Of a stretch of DNA of 64,000 nt, positions 42,378 to 50,168 are shown one piece after another. How positions within the stretch are numbered: position 1 is the stretch's first letter; each line of letters begins with the position of its first letter. This DNA comes from Lutacidiplasma sp049802875 (GTDB lineage: Archaea; Thermoplasmatota; Thermoplasmata; Lutacidiplasmatales; UBA184), in NCBI GenBank assembly GCA_049802875.1, contig JBARNH010000028.1:1-64000 (forward strand). The letters are read 5' to 3'. Below the pieces are notes generated by a model, which was not told the DNA's origin, did not search any database, and saw nothing but the letters and a program-made list of their open reading frames with translations. A program made the position numbers and the translations under genes.

Positions 42378-42473
42378 CTACGGTTCCGACGTCACGGCGC
42401 GCTGCGGCCACGGAAGGATCGGCTGAGGACCGATCGGCGGCGGAGCGGGGATTGGTGCAAGGGGAATCGGCAT
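42378..42473 (-). CDS. 31-residue proline-rich micro-protein in the htrA operon
   Basis: ATG at 42471-42473 to TAG at 42378-42380. The peptide has 12 prolines, mostly as P-I-P, A-P and P-P-P repeats, then WPQRAVTSEP. Support for translation: it starts 11 nt after the stop of the upstream gene with GGGAG 6 nt before its ATG, and it ends 9 nt before htrA, its stop forming part of the htrA Shine-Dalgarno. A proline-rich peptide made with a PDZ protease could be a ligand, substrate or tether; that is inference. Confidence 0.55.
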   Translation of the reverse strand: MPIPLAPIPAPPPIGPQPILPWPQRAVTSEP

Positions 42474-42484
42474 CTGCCGCTCCC

Positions 42485-42745
42485 TTACTCCTCGAGGAGC
42501 TGCGCGAGCTTCGCGTAGAGCTGCTCGAGCTCCTTGTCCTTCTTTCGGCCGCCTTCCCAGCGAGCGTTGACGATCTCGACGAGCAGGTCCGCGACCTTGT
42601 CAAGCCACGGGCCCTCTTGCGCGTCGAACCGCTTCTTCACTTTCTCGCGCAGTAGTTCGTTGTACGCGCGGTAGGCGCTCCATACCCAGGGGCCGTAGTG
42701 CTCGCGGCCCCCCGTCTCTTCGCTCTCTCCTCGGTGGTCGGTCAT
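42485..42745 (-). CDS. Small acidic helical protein, first gene of the htrA operon
   Basis: 86 residues, no cysteines. N-terminal 15 residues polar, then YGPWVWSAYRAYNELLREKVKKRF (amphipathic), and a charged coiled-coil-like C-terminus (RKKDKELEQLYAKLAQLLEE). GGAG lies 8 nt before ATG 42745. No family recognised. Its genomic link with htrA suggests an adaptor, chaperone-like partner or substrate. Preceded by a 19-bp palindrome. Confidence 0.75.
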   Translation of the reverse strand: MTDHRGESEETGGREHYGPWVWSAYRAYNELLREKVKKRFDAQEGPWLDKVADLLVEIVNARWEGGRKKDKELEQLYAKLAQLLEE

Positions 42746-42756
42746 GTTCTTTACTC

Positions 42757-42775
42757 CGGAACGGTCACCGTTCCG
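42757..42775. promoter_or_regulatory. 19-bp perfect palindrome at the htrA operon promoter
   Basis: CGGAACGGT-C-ACCGTTCCG: two 9-bp perfect arms around one base, 12-30 nt upstream of ATG 42745. A TATA-like CAATATCC on the minus strand at about 42794-42803 would place transcription start at or next to this palindrome, where a bound protein would block initiation. A stress-responsive repressor is likely by analogy with other HtrA promoters. Confidence 0.6.
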
Positions 42776-42945
42776 AGTGCACCTACGGCTCAGTCGAGGA
42801 TATTGACCGGGTCGCGGGCGGGTCGGTCACACTCGGTCGGACGAAGTCGGTGGAGGTCGCGACCGACCTCCGAGGGCGGCCCCTACGTACCTGGTGGCGG
42901 AAGCGTTACCGACGGGTTAAATCCCGTCCGACCGGTTTCCCGACG

Positions 42946-43560
42946 ATGCCTCCCGACTCCTCGGCGAACGCCGTTGCGGGCTCGTCTCGCCTCGACGACC
43001 GCGTGCTCGTCACGCTCCAGGAGTTGAACGGCCAGATCGCCTTCAGTGGGCTTCGTCGCGTCCTTCGGGCCCATCCGGAATCGCTTTCGCGAGCACTGCG
43101 CCGTCTCGAGCGGGAGGGATTGGTCGAAAGGGCCGAGGGGGGATATCGCGCCCTCACTCATGCGCCGCAGGTGGATCCGTCGGCGTCGAACCATCTCCGC
43201 CCGATCGCCCGCGTCGAACTTCCCCTCGGCACTCCCCCCGAGAGCGTACTCGGCCGCCTCGCGGGCCACTGGTTCGGGAACCTCCGTTGGGTCGGAGTGA
43301 TCGAGCGGCCCTCTCAGCGATTCCTCGCTTGGGCACGGCGGGACGGTTCGGAATACGTCTTGTTGGGTATCCACGGACGAACTCTCCGAGTCTACGTTCC
43401 GGACGAGGACGGGGAGGGGGACCCGGGCGAGGCCGAGGAAGCGGCGTACGAACTCCTTGGCCACGCGGTGGGCGCCCTTCGGCCTTCGGCCCCAGCGGGC
43501 GGAGTCGCGTTCTTCGGCCCGACGCACCCGTTGGGGACCGGAGAGAACGTCGACAACTAG
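42946..43560 (+). CDS. Winged-helix regulator with unknown C-terminal domain
   Basis: About 204 residues from ATG 42946; a TATA-like GGGTTAAATC about 25-30 nt upstream supports it. Residues 18-65 form a winged helix (DDRVLVTLQELNGQIAFSGLRRVLRAHPESLSRALRRLEREGLVERAEGGYRAL). Residues 80-190 are a mixed domain with RWVGVIERPSQRFLAWARRDGSEYVLLGIHGRTLRVYVPDEDGEG. Just upstream of the ABC genes on the same strand, so it may regulate them, or the divergent htrA operon. Confidence 0.8.
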   Translation: MPPDSSANAVAGSSRLDDRVLVTLQELNGQIAFSGLRRVLRAHPESLSRALRRLEREGLVERAEGGYRALTHAPQVDPSASNHLRPIARVELPLGTPPESVLGRLAGHWFGNLRWVGVIERPSQRFLAWARRDGSEYVLLGIHGRTLRVYVPDEDGEGDPGEAEEAAYELLGHAVGALRPSAPAGGVAFFGPTHPLGTGENVDN

Positions 43561-43614
43561 TCTCCCGGGCGCGTCGCGTAGGCTAAAGAGCGGCGAGCCA
43601 CCTCTCGGGGGTGC

Positions 43615-44424
43615 ATGTCGGCACTGCCTTCCTCCCTCCGGACGGGGGCGGCGGGAGGGACGGCCCTCGAGGTCGACGGCGTATCAAAGGCGTACGGCCG
43701 AACGCAAGCGCTCTCCGGGGTCCGTTTCTCGGTGGCGGGAGGGGAGATCGTCGGACTGCTCGGCCCGAACGGCGCGGGGAAGTCGACGACCATGAAAGCG
43801 ATCCTCGGTCTCGTACGACCGGACGCCGGGGCGATCCGTGTCTACGGCCAGGACGTCCAGTCCGACCCGGTCGCCGTGAAACGTCAGATCGGATACGTCC
43901 CGGAGTCCCCCTCGGTCTACGAGTTCTTGACCGGGGCCGAGTATCTCGACTTCGTGGCCGACATGTACGGGCTGGACCCGTCGACGCGTCGGGCACGGAT
44001 ACAACCGTATCTGGACGGCCTCGAGCTGGCCGGTCACGAACACTCCCTCATCAGCAGTTACTCCCAGGGGATGCGACAGAAAGTTGCGCTCGCCGCGGGC
44101 CTGCTCCATCATCCTCCGTTGCTCGTGCTGGACGAACCGCTCAACGGACTCGACCCCCGCGCCGCGCGGGTGGTGAAGGACCTCCTACGGAACCGCGCGA
44201 CCAAGGACCGGGTCGGGATCCTGTTCAGCACGCACGTGCTCGAGATCGCCCAGGCGATCTGCGACCGGATTGTGATCCTCGATAAGGGTACCGTGCTCGC
44301 GGCGGGCACGGTCGCGGCGCTACGAGAGCGAGCAGGCCTGGCGGGGTCCGGACTCGAGGAAGTGTTCCTCGCACTGACCGAGACCGGCGACCTGGGGGAC
44401 GTCGTCGCGGCGCTCGAGCGGTAG
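43615..44424 (+). CDS. ABC transporter ATP-binding protein
   Basis: 269 residues. Walker A GPNGAGKST at 50-58, Q-loop GYVPESPSVY, signature SYSQGMRQK at about 149-157, Walker B LLVLDEP at 169-175 and the switch His in ILFSTHVLE are all intact. The domain type is that of ABC-2 exporters (CcmA-like; LNGLDPRAARVVKDLL). A TATA-like GGCTAAAG about 30 nt upstream fits. The downstream permease starts 12 nt after the stop. Confidence 0.95.
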   Translation: MSALPSSLRTGAAGGTALEVDGVSKAYGRTQALSGVRFSVAGGEIVGLLGPNGAGKSTTMKAILGLVRPDAGAIRVYGQDVQSDPVAVKRQIGYVPESPSVYEFLTGAEYLDFVADMYGLDPSTRRARIQPYLDGLELAGHEHSLISSYSQGMRQKVALAAGLLHHPPLLVLDEPLNGLDPRAARVVKDLLRNRATKDRVGILFSTHVLEIAQAICDRIVILDKGTVLAAGTVAALRERAGLAGSGLEEVFLALTETGDLGDVVAALER

Positions 44425-44436
44425 GGGGACGGGACG

Positions 44437-46035
44437 TTGGAACTCCACAAGGTCCGTCGGCTTGCGTCCGTGCTGATCTCCTCCCAGTTGCGCTCCGGGC
44501 GCAGCACCAGTGACCCGCGCAGCTTTCTCGGCCGACCGGTCATCATCGCGGCCGTCGACGCGATCGTCTTTCTCGCGGTGTTCGCTATCGCGTGGCCAAT
44601 CGTCAGCTCCCTCCCGCTCGGCTCCAACGCACTCCTCGCCGCCGCGAACGGAGTAATCCCGTTCCTCCCGCTGGCGGCGGTCGGCATCGTCGTCATCGCG
44701 GGCACGATGTTCGAGCTGACCGCGACCGCCAAATTCGCCAACAGCGACGCGGTCAACTGGATGCCGATCACGCCGGGGGAGTACGTGGCGTCGTCCTCGA
44801 GCGCGATCGCGTACACCTACACCCCCGCCGTCGCGTTCCTCCTCGGCGCCCTGCTGGCGTTCTCGATCGTCGAAGGGACGATCGCGACGTACGTCCTCGC
44901 CGTACTCCTGACCGGCCTCGCCCTCTTCGAAGGGGGGGTCTTGGTCGAGATGATCCGCTCCGTTTCCACCCGCGCCAGCTCGGTGGGTTCGGGCCGACGA
45001 GGTCCGGCGATCTTCGTGGTGAGAGCGGTGTTGCTCGTGCTGATCATTCTGGTCCTTGACCTCGCACTGAACCCGGTATTTCTCCTGGGGGCCGTGCAAC
45101 GGCTGTCGGCCTTTCCTACCCTGTCCGGCGCGATCCCACTCTTCTGGTCCTCGCGAGCGCTGTCGGAGTGGATCGCGGGGCAGTACGTGCTCGCCTCCGC
45201 GTTTGCCCTCGGTCAGGTCGCGTTCGTCGTTCTCCTGGGAGCGATCGCTGGCCGCCTCCGGATGCGTTTTTGGGTACCGTCACCGGCGGAGATCCGCATG
45301 CAGGAGCACCGGTACACGGGCGAGCCGGGCCTCCTTTCGCACGTCGGGCTCTCGCGCCCCGAGACCGCGTTGGTCTCGAAGGACCTTCGTGGGCTCGTCC
45401 GCCGTCGTGAGATGACGTCACTCCTCGTCGTCCCCGTGGTGCTGGTACTCCTGCTCCTGATCGAGGGCGCCGATTTCGGAACCTACGGCACGGTCCTGTG
45501 GGTCGGCTGGGTCGCGGGGTTCTTCGGGCTCCTCCTGGCGGTCACTTCGCTCGGGCAAGAACGACACTCCATCCAGCAGCTGTTCGCGTTCCCCCTCTCG
45601 GCTCGGAACGTGTTCCGGGCCAAGTCGACCTCGGTGCTCCTGCCGGTACTGGTCGGCGCGTTCGCCATGTCCCTCGGCGTCGGGCTGTTCGCCCGGTTCG
45701 CGGCCCTCTCGACCTTGGCGCTCGTTCTCCTGACCGTCGGAGCCGCCGCCGTGCTCTCGTTATGGGGTCTCGTGTTCGCGAGCCGATACTCCGATTTCCA
45801 GGACCGTCCTCGCCCCCAGTTCCTCCGACCCACGGCGATGATCGCGGCGACCGGTTCGGGGGTGGCGCTGCTCGCGGTCATCATCGTCCCGGGGGCGTTC
45901 GCGGTGGTCGATCCGTCCGGCACTACGGTCGCGTTCGCGGCGGCCTCCGCCGGGATCGCCCTCGCGGTCGGTGCGGCTGCTTACGGCTTGGCCCGCTCGG
46001 GGTTCGAGGGGCTGTTCCGCGAGCTACCCTTCTAG
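44437..46035 (+). CDS. ABC-2-type permease
   Basis: 532 residues from TTG 44437 with about twelve hydrophobic segments, arranged as two six-helix halves. A large loop at about 280-325 (RMRFWVPSPAEIRMQEHRYTGEPGLLSHVGLS) precedes the second half. The motif ALVSKDLRGLVRRREM fits the coupling helix of large ABC-2 permeases (the fused type typical of archaea). Works with the ATPase immediately upstream. Cargo unknown. Confidence 0.85.
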   Translation: MELHKVRRLASVLISSQLRSGRSTSDPRSFLGRPVIIAAVDAIVFLAVFAIAWPIVSSLPLGSNALLAAANGVIPFLPLAAVGIVVIAGTMFELTATAKFANSDAVNWMPITPGEYVASSSSAIAYTYTPAVAFLLGALLAFSIVEGTIATYVLAVLLTGLALFEGGVLVEMIRSVSTRASSVGSGRRGPAIFVVRAVLLVLIILVLDLALNPVFLLGAVQRLSAFPTLSGAIPLFWSSRALSEWIAGQYVLASAFALGQVAFVVLLGAIAGRLRMRFWVPSPAEIRMQEHRYTGEPGLLSHVGLSRPETALVSKDLRGLVRRREMTSLLVVPVVLVLLLLIEGADFGTYGTVLWVGWVAGFFGLLLAVTSLGQERHSIQQLFAFPLSARNVFRAKSTSVLLPVLVGAFAMSLGVGLFARFAALSTLALVLLTVGAAAVLSLWGLVFASRYSDFQDRPRPQFLRPTAMIAATGSGVALLAVIIVPGAFAVVDPSGTTVAFAAASAGIALAVGAAAYGLARSGFEGLFRELPF

Positions 46036-46048
46036 CCGGGCACGACGT

Positions 46049-46525
46049 TCAGAGCGCGGCTCCGCACGTCGGGCATCGCCCGTCGACCTCGTTGCCGAGC
46101 CCCCCGCAGTAGCGGCACCGGACCTTGACCACCTGTCGTTCGATCGTGTGGATGGCGACCGGGGACCCCGAGTACGGCGCCGCCATCGATCGCTTCGCCA
46201 GCGCGATCGCGGCGACCCACGCATCCGGGTCGAGCACGTCGAACGATGGGCGGCCCGCAGTCAACTCCGCCTGCAAGCGGTCGCGTCCGATACGCCCCCG
46301 ACGGACCGAGACGTTGCGGACCTGCGAGAGCGATACCTCGAGTACGGTCACCGTCTCCTTTCCGCGGACCAATCCGCGGACCACCCCTTGCGAGACGGAG
46401 GTCTCGAAGATCAGGCGCAGCGTCGTCAGGTAGAGCACGCCCGGACCCTGATGGGCCGAGGGCCCATACCCTTCGAGGACGGCGTAGGCACTGCGCAGCT
46501 TGCTCTCTCCCGGATGCAACAGCAT
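46049..46525 (-). CDS. PH-like domain fused to a C-terminal zinc ribbon
   Basis: About 158 residues from ATG 46525. GPGVLYLTTLRLIFETSVSQG is the typical start of bacterial PH domains (L-T-x-x-R-L-I-F), and RNVSVRRGRIGRDRLQAELTAGRPSFDVLDPDAWVAAIALA completes a GRAM/PH-type barrel and helix. A C-terminal ribbon has CRYC and CPTC separated by about 13 residues. The combination suggests membrane or protein binding coupled to a metal site. It lies between the ABC pair and the M2 gene. Confidence 0.75.
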   Translation of the reverse strand: MLLHPGESKLRSAYAVLEGYGPSAHQGPGVLYLTTLRLIFETSVSQGVVRGLVRGKETVTVLEVSLSQVRNVSVRRGRIGRDRLQAELTAGRPSFDVLDPDAWVAAIALAKRSMAAPYSGSPVAIHTIERQVVKVRCRYCGGLGNEVDGRCPTCGAAL

Positions 46526-46652
46526 GCGACGGCGCCCGCCGGTCAATTCGCGCGTGGCATATGAGCGTGGCCGCGGAACGTGACCACCAAGCCGATGCGA
46601 AATCGACCTCCCTCCTTCGGGAGAGGATCCCCTCGGGGCGGTCGGGGGGTCC

Positions 46653-48392
46653 TCACCAGCCCACGAGCCGGCCCCGGTTCTGCTCGTCGAGCCATCGTTG
46701 GAGGGGAGCGAAGTACTCGAGGAGACCGGAGGCATCCATCTGGCGCTCACCGGCGATCTGCTCGAGCGCGTCCGGCCACTCGCGGCTCATCCCCATCTCC
46801 AGCATCGCGCGAAGGCGGTCTCCGGCGGCGCGCGAGCCGTAGATCGATGCCCGATGAAGGGGCCCGGTCGCTCCGGCGACTTTCACGAGGGCCCGATGGA
46901 ACTGGAACTGCAGCAAGTGTGCGAGGAAGTACCGCATGTACGGCACGTTCGCGGAGACATGGTACTTGGCCGCCGGATCGAACTCGTCCTCGGTGCGAGG
47001 GACGGGCGGCGCGATGCCTTGGTACCGGGTCCGCATCTCCCACCAGGTACGGTTGTAGTCGGCCGGTCCGATCTCTCCTGAGAACACCTTCCAGCGCCAT
47101 TGGTCGACGACGAGTCCGAACGGGAGGAACGCGACCTTCTCGAGCGCCCGACGCAGGAGGAGGCCGGTGTCGTCCTGGGGAGGGCCGGGGCCTTCGAGGC
47201 CGACCTGGGCGAGGTACTCGGGCGTCACCGAGAGCCCCACCGTGTCGCCGACCGCTTCGTGGAACCCGTCGTGCGCGCTGTCCCGGAAGAGGAACGGTTG
47301 GTGGGCGTACGCGCGCTGGTAGTAGTTGTGACCCAGCTCGTGGTGGACCGTCTGGAAATCCTCCTCCGTGATCTCTGTGCACATCTTGATCCGGATATCA
47401 TCGACGTAATCCAGGTCCCACGCGCTCGCGTGGCAGACGACCTCTCGGTCGCGAGGTCGGGTCAGCATCGAACGTTCCCAGAACGACGCCGGCAGCGGGT
47501 CGAGCCCGAGCGAGACGAAGAACCGCTCCCCGTACCGGACCATTTGTTCGGGGGTCGTCCCACGGTCGACGAGCGCCCGAGTGAGGTCGAACGGTTTCGT
47601 TTCGTCCGGGGGCGCGAGGATCGGATAGATCCCGTCCCACGTCTGCGCCCACATGTTTCCGAGGAACTGGGCCGGGATCGGTCCGGACTCGGGCACCCGG
47701 TCGGCTCCGTACGTCTCGCTCAGCCGATGTCGAACGTACGCGTGCAACGAGCGGTACAGCGGCTGGACCTGTTGCCACAGTCGTTCGACCTCGCGGGAGA
47801 AGTCGTCGGGCGGCAGGTCGTATTTGGAACGCCACATGGCGCCCGTGTCGTCGAACCCGAGCTCCCGAGCGCCGCGGTTGGCGAGCTCCACGTATCGGGT
47901 GAAGTCTCCCCGGATCGATCGCCCGACCCGATGCCAGCCGACCCAGGCGTCTTCGAGGACGCTTGGGTCTCGGGATTCGGTGAGGAGGCGGGAGAGTACC
48001 TGGAGGTCGACGGGCTCCGTTCCCCCGACCGGGGTGTGGCGGCCTCGGGAGTATGCGCTCTGCATCGCGGCGACGCGCGCGGTCAACTCCTGGGACTCGG
48101 TGGGGTCGGACGGGGCGATGAGCGGCAGCGAGAGTCGGAGCAACTTGGTCTTCCGGGCCTCTTCAGGGGAGGAACGGTCGGTCGGGTACAGCGTCGATTC
48201 CTTCGCCAATTCGATGGTCGCACCGATCAGTCGGGAGTAGGCCTTGGCCGCGACCGATTCGCTGTCCGGAGTGATGTAGGTGGCGTAGACCCAGCCGGAC
48301 TGTTGGGCTTCGATGGAAAGGTCGAGGAGGCGCGACTCGGCCCGGGAAAGGAAGGCGCCGATTCCCGACGACAACCCCCCGCTCACGCCCAT
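46653..48392 (-). CDS. M2-family peptidyl-dipeptidase (ACE-like)
   Basis: 579 residues from ATG 48392; a minus-strand TATA-like CTTCTTAAG 29-38 nt upstream supports this start over a longer frame. Zinc site H351-E352-x-x-H355 (VHHELGHNYYQ) with third ligand E379 in GFHEAVGD. Further hallmarks of angiotensin-converting-enzyme relatives are GNMWAQTWD and the AHDGFHEAVGDTVGLS segment. The family removes C-terminal dipeptides. Length fits a single catalytic domain. No signal peptide or anchor, so cytosolic. M2 peptidases are known in animals and some bacteria and are rare in archaea. Confidence 0.93.
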   Translation of the reverse strand: MGVSGGLSSGIGAFLSRAESRLLDLSIEAQQSGWVYATYITPDSESVAAKAYSRLIGATIELAKESTLYPTDRSSPEEARKTKLLRLSLPLIAPSDPTESQELTARVAAMQSAYSRGRHTPVGGTEPVDLQVLSRLLTESRDPSVLEDAWVGWHRVGRSIRGDFTRYVELANRGARELGFDDTGAMWRSKYDLPPDDFSREVERLWQQVQPLYRSLHAYVRHRLSETYGADRVPESGPIPAQFLGNMWAQTWDGIYPILAPPDETKPFDLTRALVDRGTTPEQMVRYGERFFVSLGLDPLPASFWERSMLTRPRDREVVCHASAWDLDYVDDIRIKMCTEITEEDFQTVHHELGHNYYQRAYAHQPFLFRDSAHDGFHEAVGDTVGLSVTPEYLAQVGLEGPGPPQDDTGLLLRRALEKVAFLPFGLVVDQWRWKVFSGEIGPADYNRTWWEMRTRYQGIAPPVPRTEDEFDPAAKYHVSANVPYMRYFLAHLLQFQFHRALVKVAGATGPLHRASIYGSRAAGDRLRAMLEMGMSREWPDALEQIAGERQMDASGLLEYFAPLQRWLDEQNRGRLVGW

Positions 48393-48421
48393 CCCGTAGC
48401 CTCCCGCCAGTCCCGGCCGCC

Positions 48422-48431
48422 TTAAGAAGGG
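48422..48431 (-). promoter_or_regulatory. TATA-like element for the M2 peptidase gene
   Basis: Minus-strand CTTCTTAAGG, 30-39 nt upstream of ATG 48392. Confidence 0.4.
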
Positions 48432-48536
48432 TCGGGCAGAATCGAGCCGAGTCCGCACGAAGTCAGCGGGATGTCCGCCAGAATTCCCTATCGGGGCTCC
48501 CTCATGGACCCCCCCATTTCCTGTCGAGGCTCTCCA

Positions 48537-48547
48537 TTTATGTATGA
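48537..48547 (+). promoter_or_regulatory. TATA-like element for the 48575/48733 gene pair
   Basis: ATTTATGTATG, an A/T island 28-38 nt upstream of ATG 48575. The spacing is that of other TATA-start pairs in this window and supports the short ORF as a real gene. Confidence 0.5.
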
Positions 48548-48574
48548 CGGACGTCTGACAACCTCCGCTGAACC

Positions 48575-48736
48575 ATGTCGGACGTGTCCGATTCTCGGGA
48601 GATCCTGGCGGCGGCGCCGTTGGGCAGCTGGAGCTTAGAGACGACCCGATTCCCTCTCGCCGTGATCCCGTGCTTGGGACCACGGTTTGACCGCAACGGG
48701 TTCCCGACCTACCCTCAACGCGACGAGGGCGAATGA
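48575..48736 (+). CDS. 53-residue hypothetical protein, translationally coupled
   Basis: ORF from ATG 48575 to TGA 48734-48736. Starts MSDVSDSREILAAAPLGSW and ends NGFPTYPQRDEGE; one cysteine. Support: a TATA-like element about 30 nt upstream, and an ATGA overlap with the next ORF (48733). No family recognised. Composition is mixed and not biased. Together with 48733 it forms a two-gene unit in an otherwise 340-base gap. Confidence 0.5.
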   Translation: MSDVSDSREILAAAPLGSWSLETTRFPLAVIPCLGPRFDRNGFPTYPQRDEGE

Positions 48737-48957
48737 CCCCGTCGTTCCGAAAGCCCCTTGCCCTAGAAGAATCCACACTCGCACCCACTCCCCCAGCCCC
48801 GCACGTTTTTCTCGGCCAGGCGACCCCGCGCGGCTACGGGGTACGTCCCAAGCTCTCTCCCGAGGCCGCGGCGGCGTTCGCGACGTACGTCGACTCCGCC
48901 CGAGCGCGGGCGGCGGTCGAAGGTCGGACGCTCGTCTACACCGTTCGTTGGGGCTAG
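48733..48957 (+). CDS. 74-residue hypothetical protein, second of a coupled pair
   Basis: ATG 48733 overlaps the previous stop as ATGA. Residues 1-35 are Pro-rich (ALEESTLAPTPPAPHVFLG), then GYGVRPKLSPEAAAAFATYVDSARARAAVEGRTLVYTVRWG, a helix followed by a strand. No family recognised. Its stop overlaps the stop of RNase HI on the other strand by 4 nt. Existence is supported mainly by coupling to the upstream ORF. Confidence 0.5.
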   Translation: MTPSFRKPLALEESTLAPTPPAPHVFLGQATPRGYGVRPKLSPEAAAAFATYVDSARARAAVEGRTLVYTVRWG

Positions 48958-49463
48958 TCGAGTAGATCCGGCCCCGGCTCCCTCTCCCCGTGGGGGGGGG
49001 CGGCCGTCGCTCGGGAACGAAGTCGCCGGGCGTCGGGTCGGGCCGCGTCGAGCGCGACCTTGGAGAGGGCGTCGGCCCGGGTGTTCTGCTCGCGCGGGAT
49101 CCAATGCCACTCGACGGTCGCGAACTCGCCGGCGAGCCGCGCGAGCCAGCGATGGTACTCCTTGACGTGCTCGGTCCGGACGCGATATTCACCGCGCATC
49201 TGCCGGATCACCAACTGGCTGTCGCCGGAAGCGATCACCGTCCCCCGGTAGCCCTGTCCCCGCAACCATTCGAGGGCGCGGATCGCAGCGACGTACTCGG
49301 CCACGTTGTTGGTGGAGTGCTCGGAGTACGGGCGAGTCGCGAGACCGTACTCCTCATGATCGAGCCCCTCCCCCTCGACGGTGAACCCGAACGTGGCGAT
49401 CCCGGGTCCCTTCGGTGGCTGGCAGGCCCCGTCGAAGTGGACGTGTACCCCGTGGCCGTCCAT
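48954..49463 (-). CDS. rnhA: Ribonuclease HI
   Basis: 169 residues from ATG 49463. The four metal ligands are present: D in HVHFDGACQPPKG, E in NNVAEYVAAI, D in ASGDSQLVIRQM and D in NTRADALSKVALD. It cuts RNA in RNA-DNA hybrids. Closest in style to archaeal/Bacillus YpdQ-like type 1 enzymes, which lack the basic protrusion. The C-terminus after about 140 is Arg/Pro-rich. A GTG/ATG start at 49499 is possible but the extension is short and unconvincing. Confidence 0.93.
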   Translation of the reverse strand: MDGHGVHVHFDGACQPPKGPGIATFGFTVEGEGLDHEEYGLATRPYSEHSTNNVAEYVAAIRALEWLRGQGYRGTVIASGDSQLVIRQMRGEYRVRTEHVKEYHRWLARLAGEFATVEWHWIPREQNTRADALSKVALDAARPDARRLRSRATAAPPHGEREPGPDLLD

Positions 49464-49508
49464 CGTGGTCACCCCGCGCGGGATCTGTTCATCGAGCAAC
49501 GACGCCCC

Positions 49509-50018
49509 CTACACGCGGCGACTGCGAGCGCTCGCCGTCACCGGTCGCGGCGGGAGGTGCGGACAGTTGCAAAACGGTTCCTCCCGTGCACAGCTGGGAC
49601 ACGTCACCCGATCGAGCACGATGCCGACCGGGCGCCCGCACCCCCGGCACTCCCGTGGCCGCGCGCATCGCGGGCATTGCGCGAGGTCGAAGGAGATGAT
49701 CGTGGAGCAGTGGCGACATCGGACCGGTTCGCGGGGGTTGTACCCGAGCGCGGACCGAACGGGCGCGGCGGGACGGTCGACGGCGTCGGGCTTCCGGTCG
49801 AATTCCGGATTGCCCAACGTCCCCCCGATCGTCGTGACCCGGGGGTCGTCGGAGATCGCTCCGACGAGGAGGAACGCCATCGCCGGCGCGATGAAGAAGA
49901 GCCCGGACTCCTGTTCCAGGTCGAACTGTTCCTGGCCGGTGACCGCGATCGGGAACGAGATGAGGGCGAGGCCGACGACGAAAATCCCCACCCCGATGAA
50001 GACGATCGAACGGTTCAT
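49509..50018 (-). CDS. Two-helix membrane protein with cytoplasmic zinc ribbons
   Basis: 169 residues. Two membrane helices (RSIVFIGVGIFVVGLALISFPIAV and SGLFFIAPAMAFLLVGAI) are followed by a Pro/Arg linker and a Cys-rich domain: CRHC, CPRC, CRGC, CPSC, CNC within about 50 residues, enough for two zinc ribbons. The arrangement suggests a membrane-tethered metal-binding protein. No known family. A minus-strand TATA-like GCTAAGAG about 40 nt upstream. Confidence 0.7.
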   Translation of the reverse strand: MNRSIVFIGVGIFVVGLALISFPIAVTGQEQFDLEQESGLFFIAPAMAFLLVGAISDDPRVTTIGGTLGNPEFDRKPDAVDRPAAPVRSALGYNPREPVRCRHCSTIISFDLAQCPRCARPRECRGCGRPVGIVLDRVTCPSCAREEPFCNCPHLPPRPVTASARSRRV

Positions 50019-50168
50019 GGAGCGCCAATCGGGCGGCTCGGCCGCCGTTCAGAACTCTTAGCGACGGAGGCCACTTAAATCCGCGTTCGAGCGGTCCGGC
50101 GAACCACCGAGCCGCCGGTCGTCGTCGGGCCCCGCGCGTCTTTTAGCCCCCAGCGGAGTCGGCACGGC

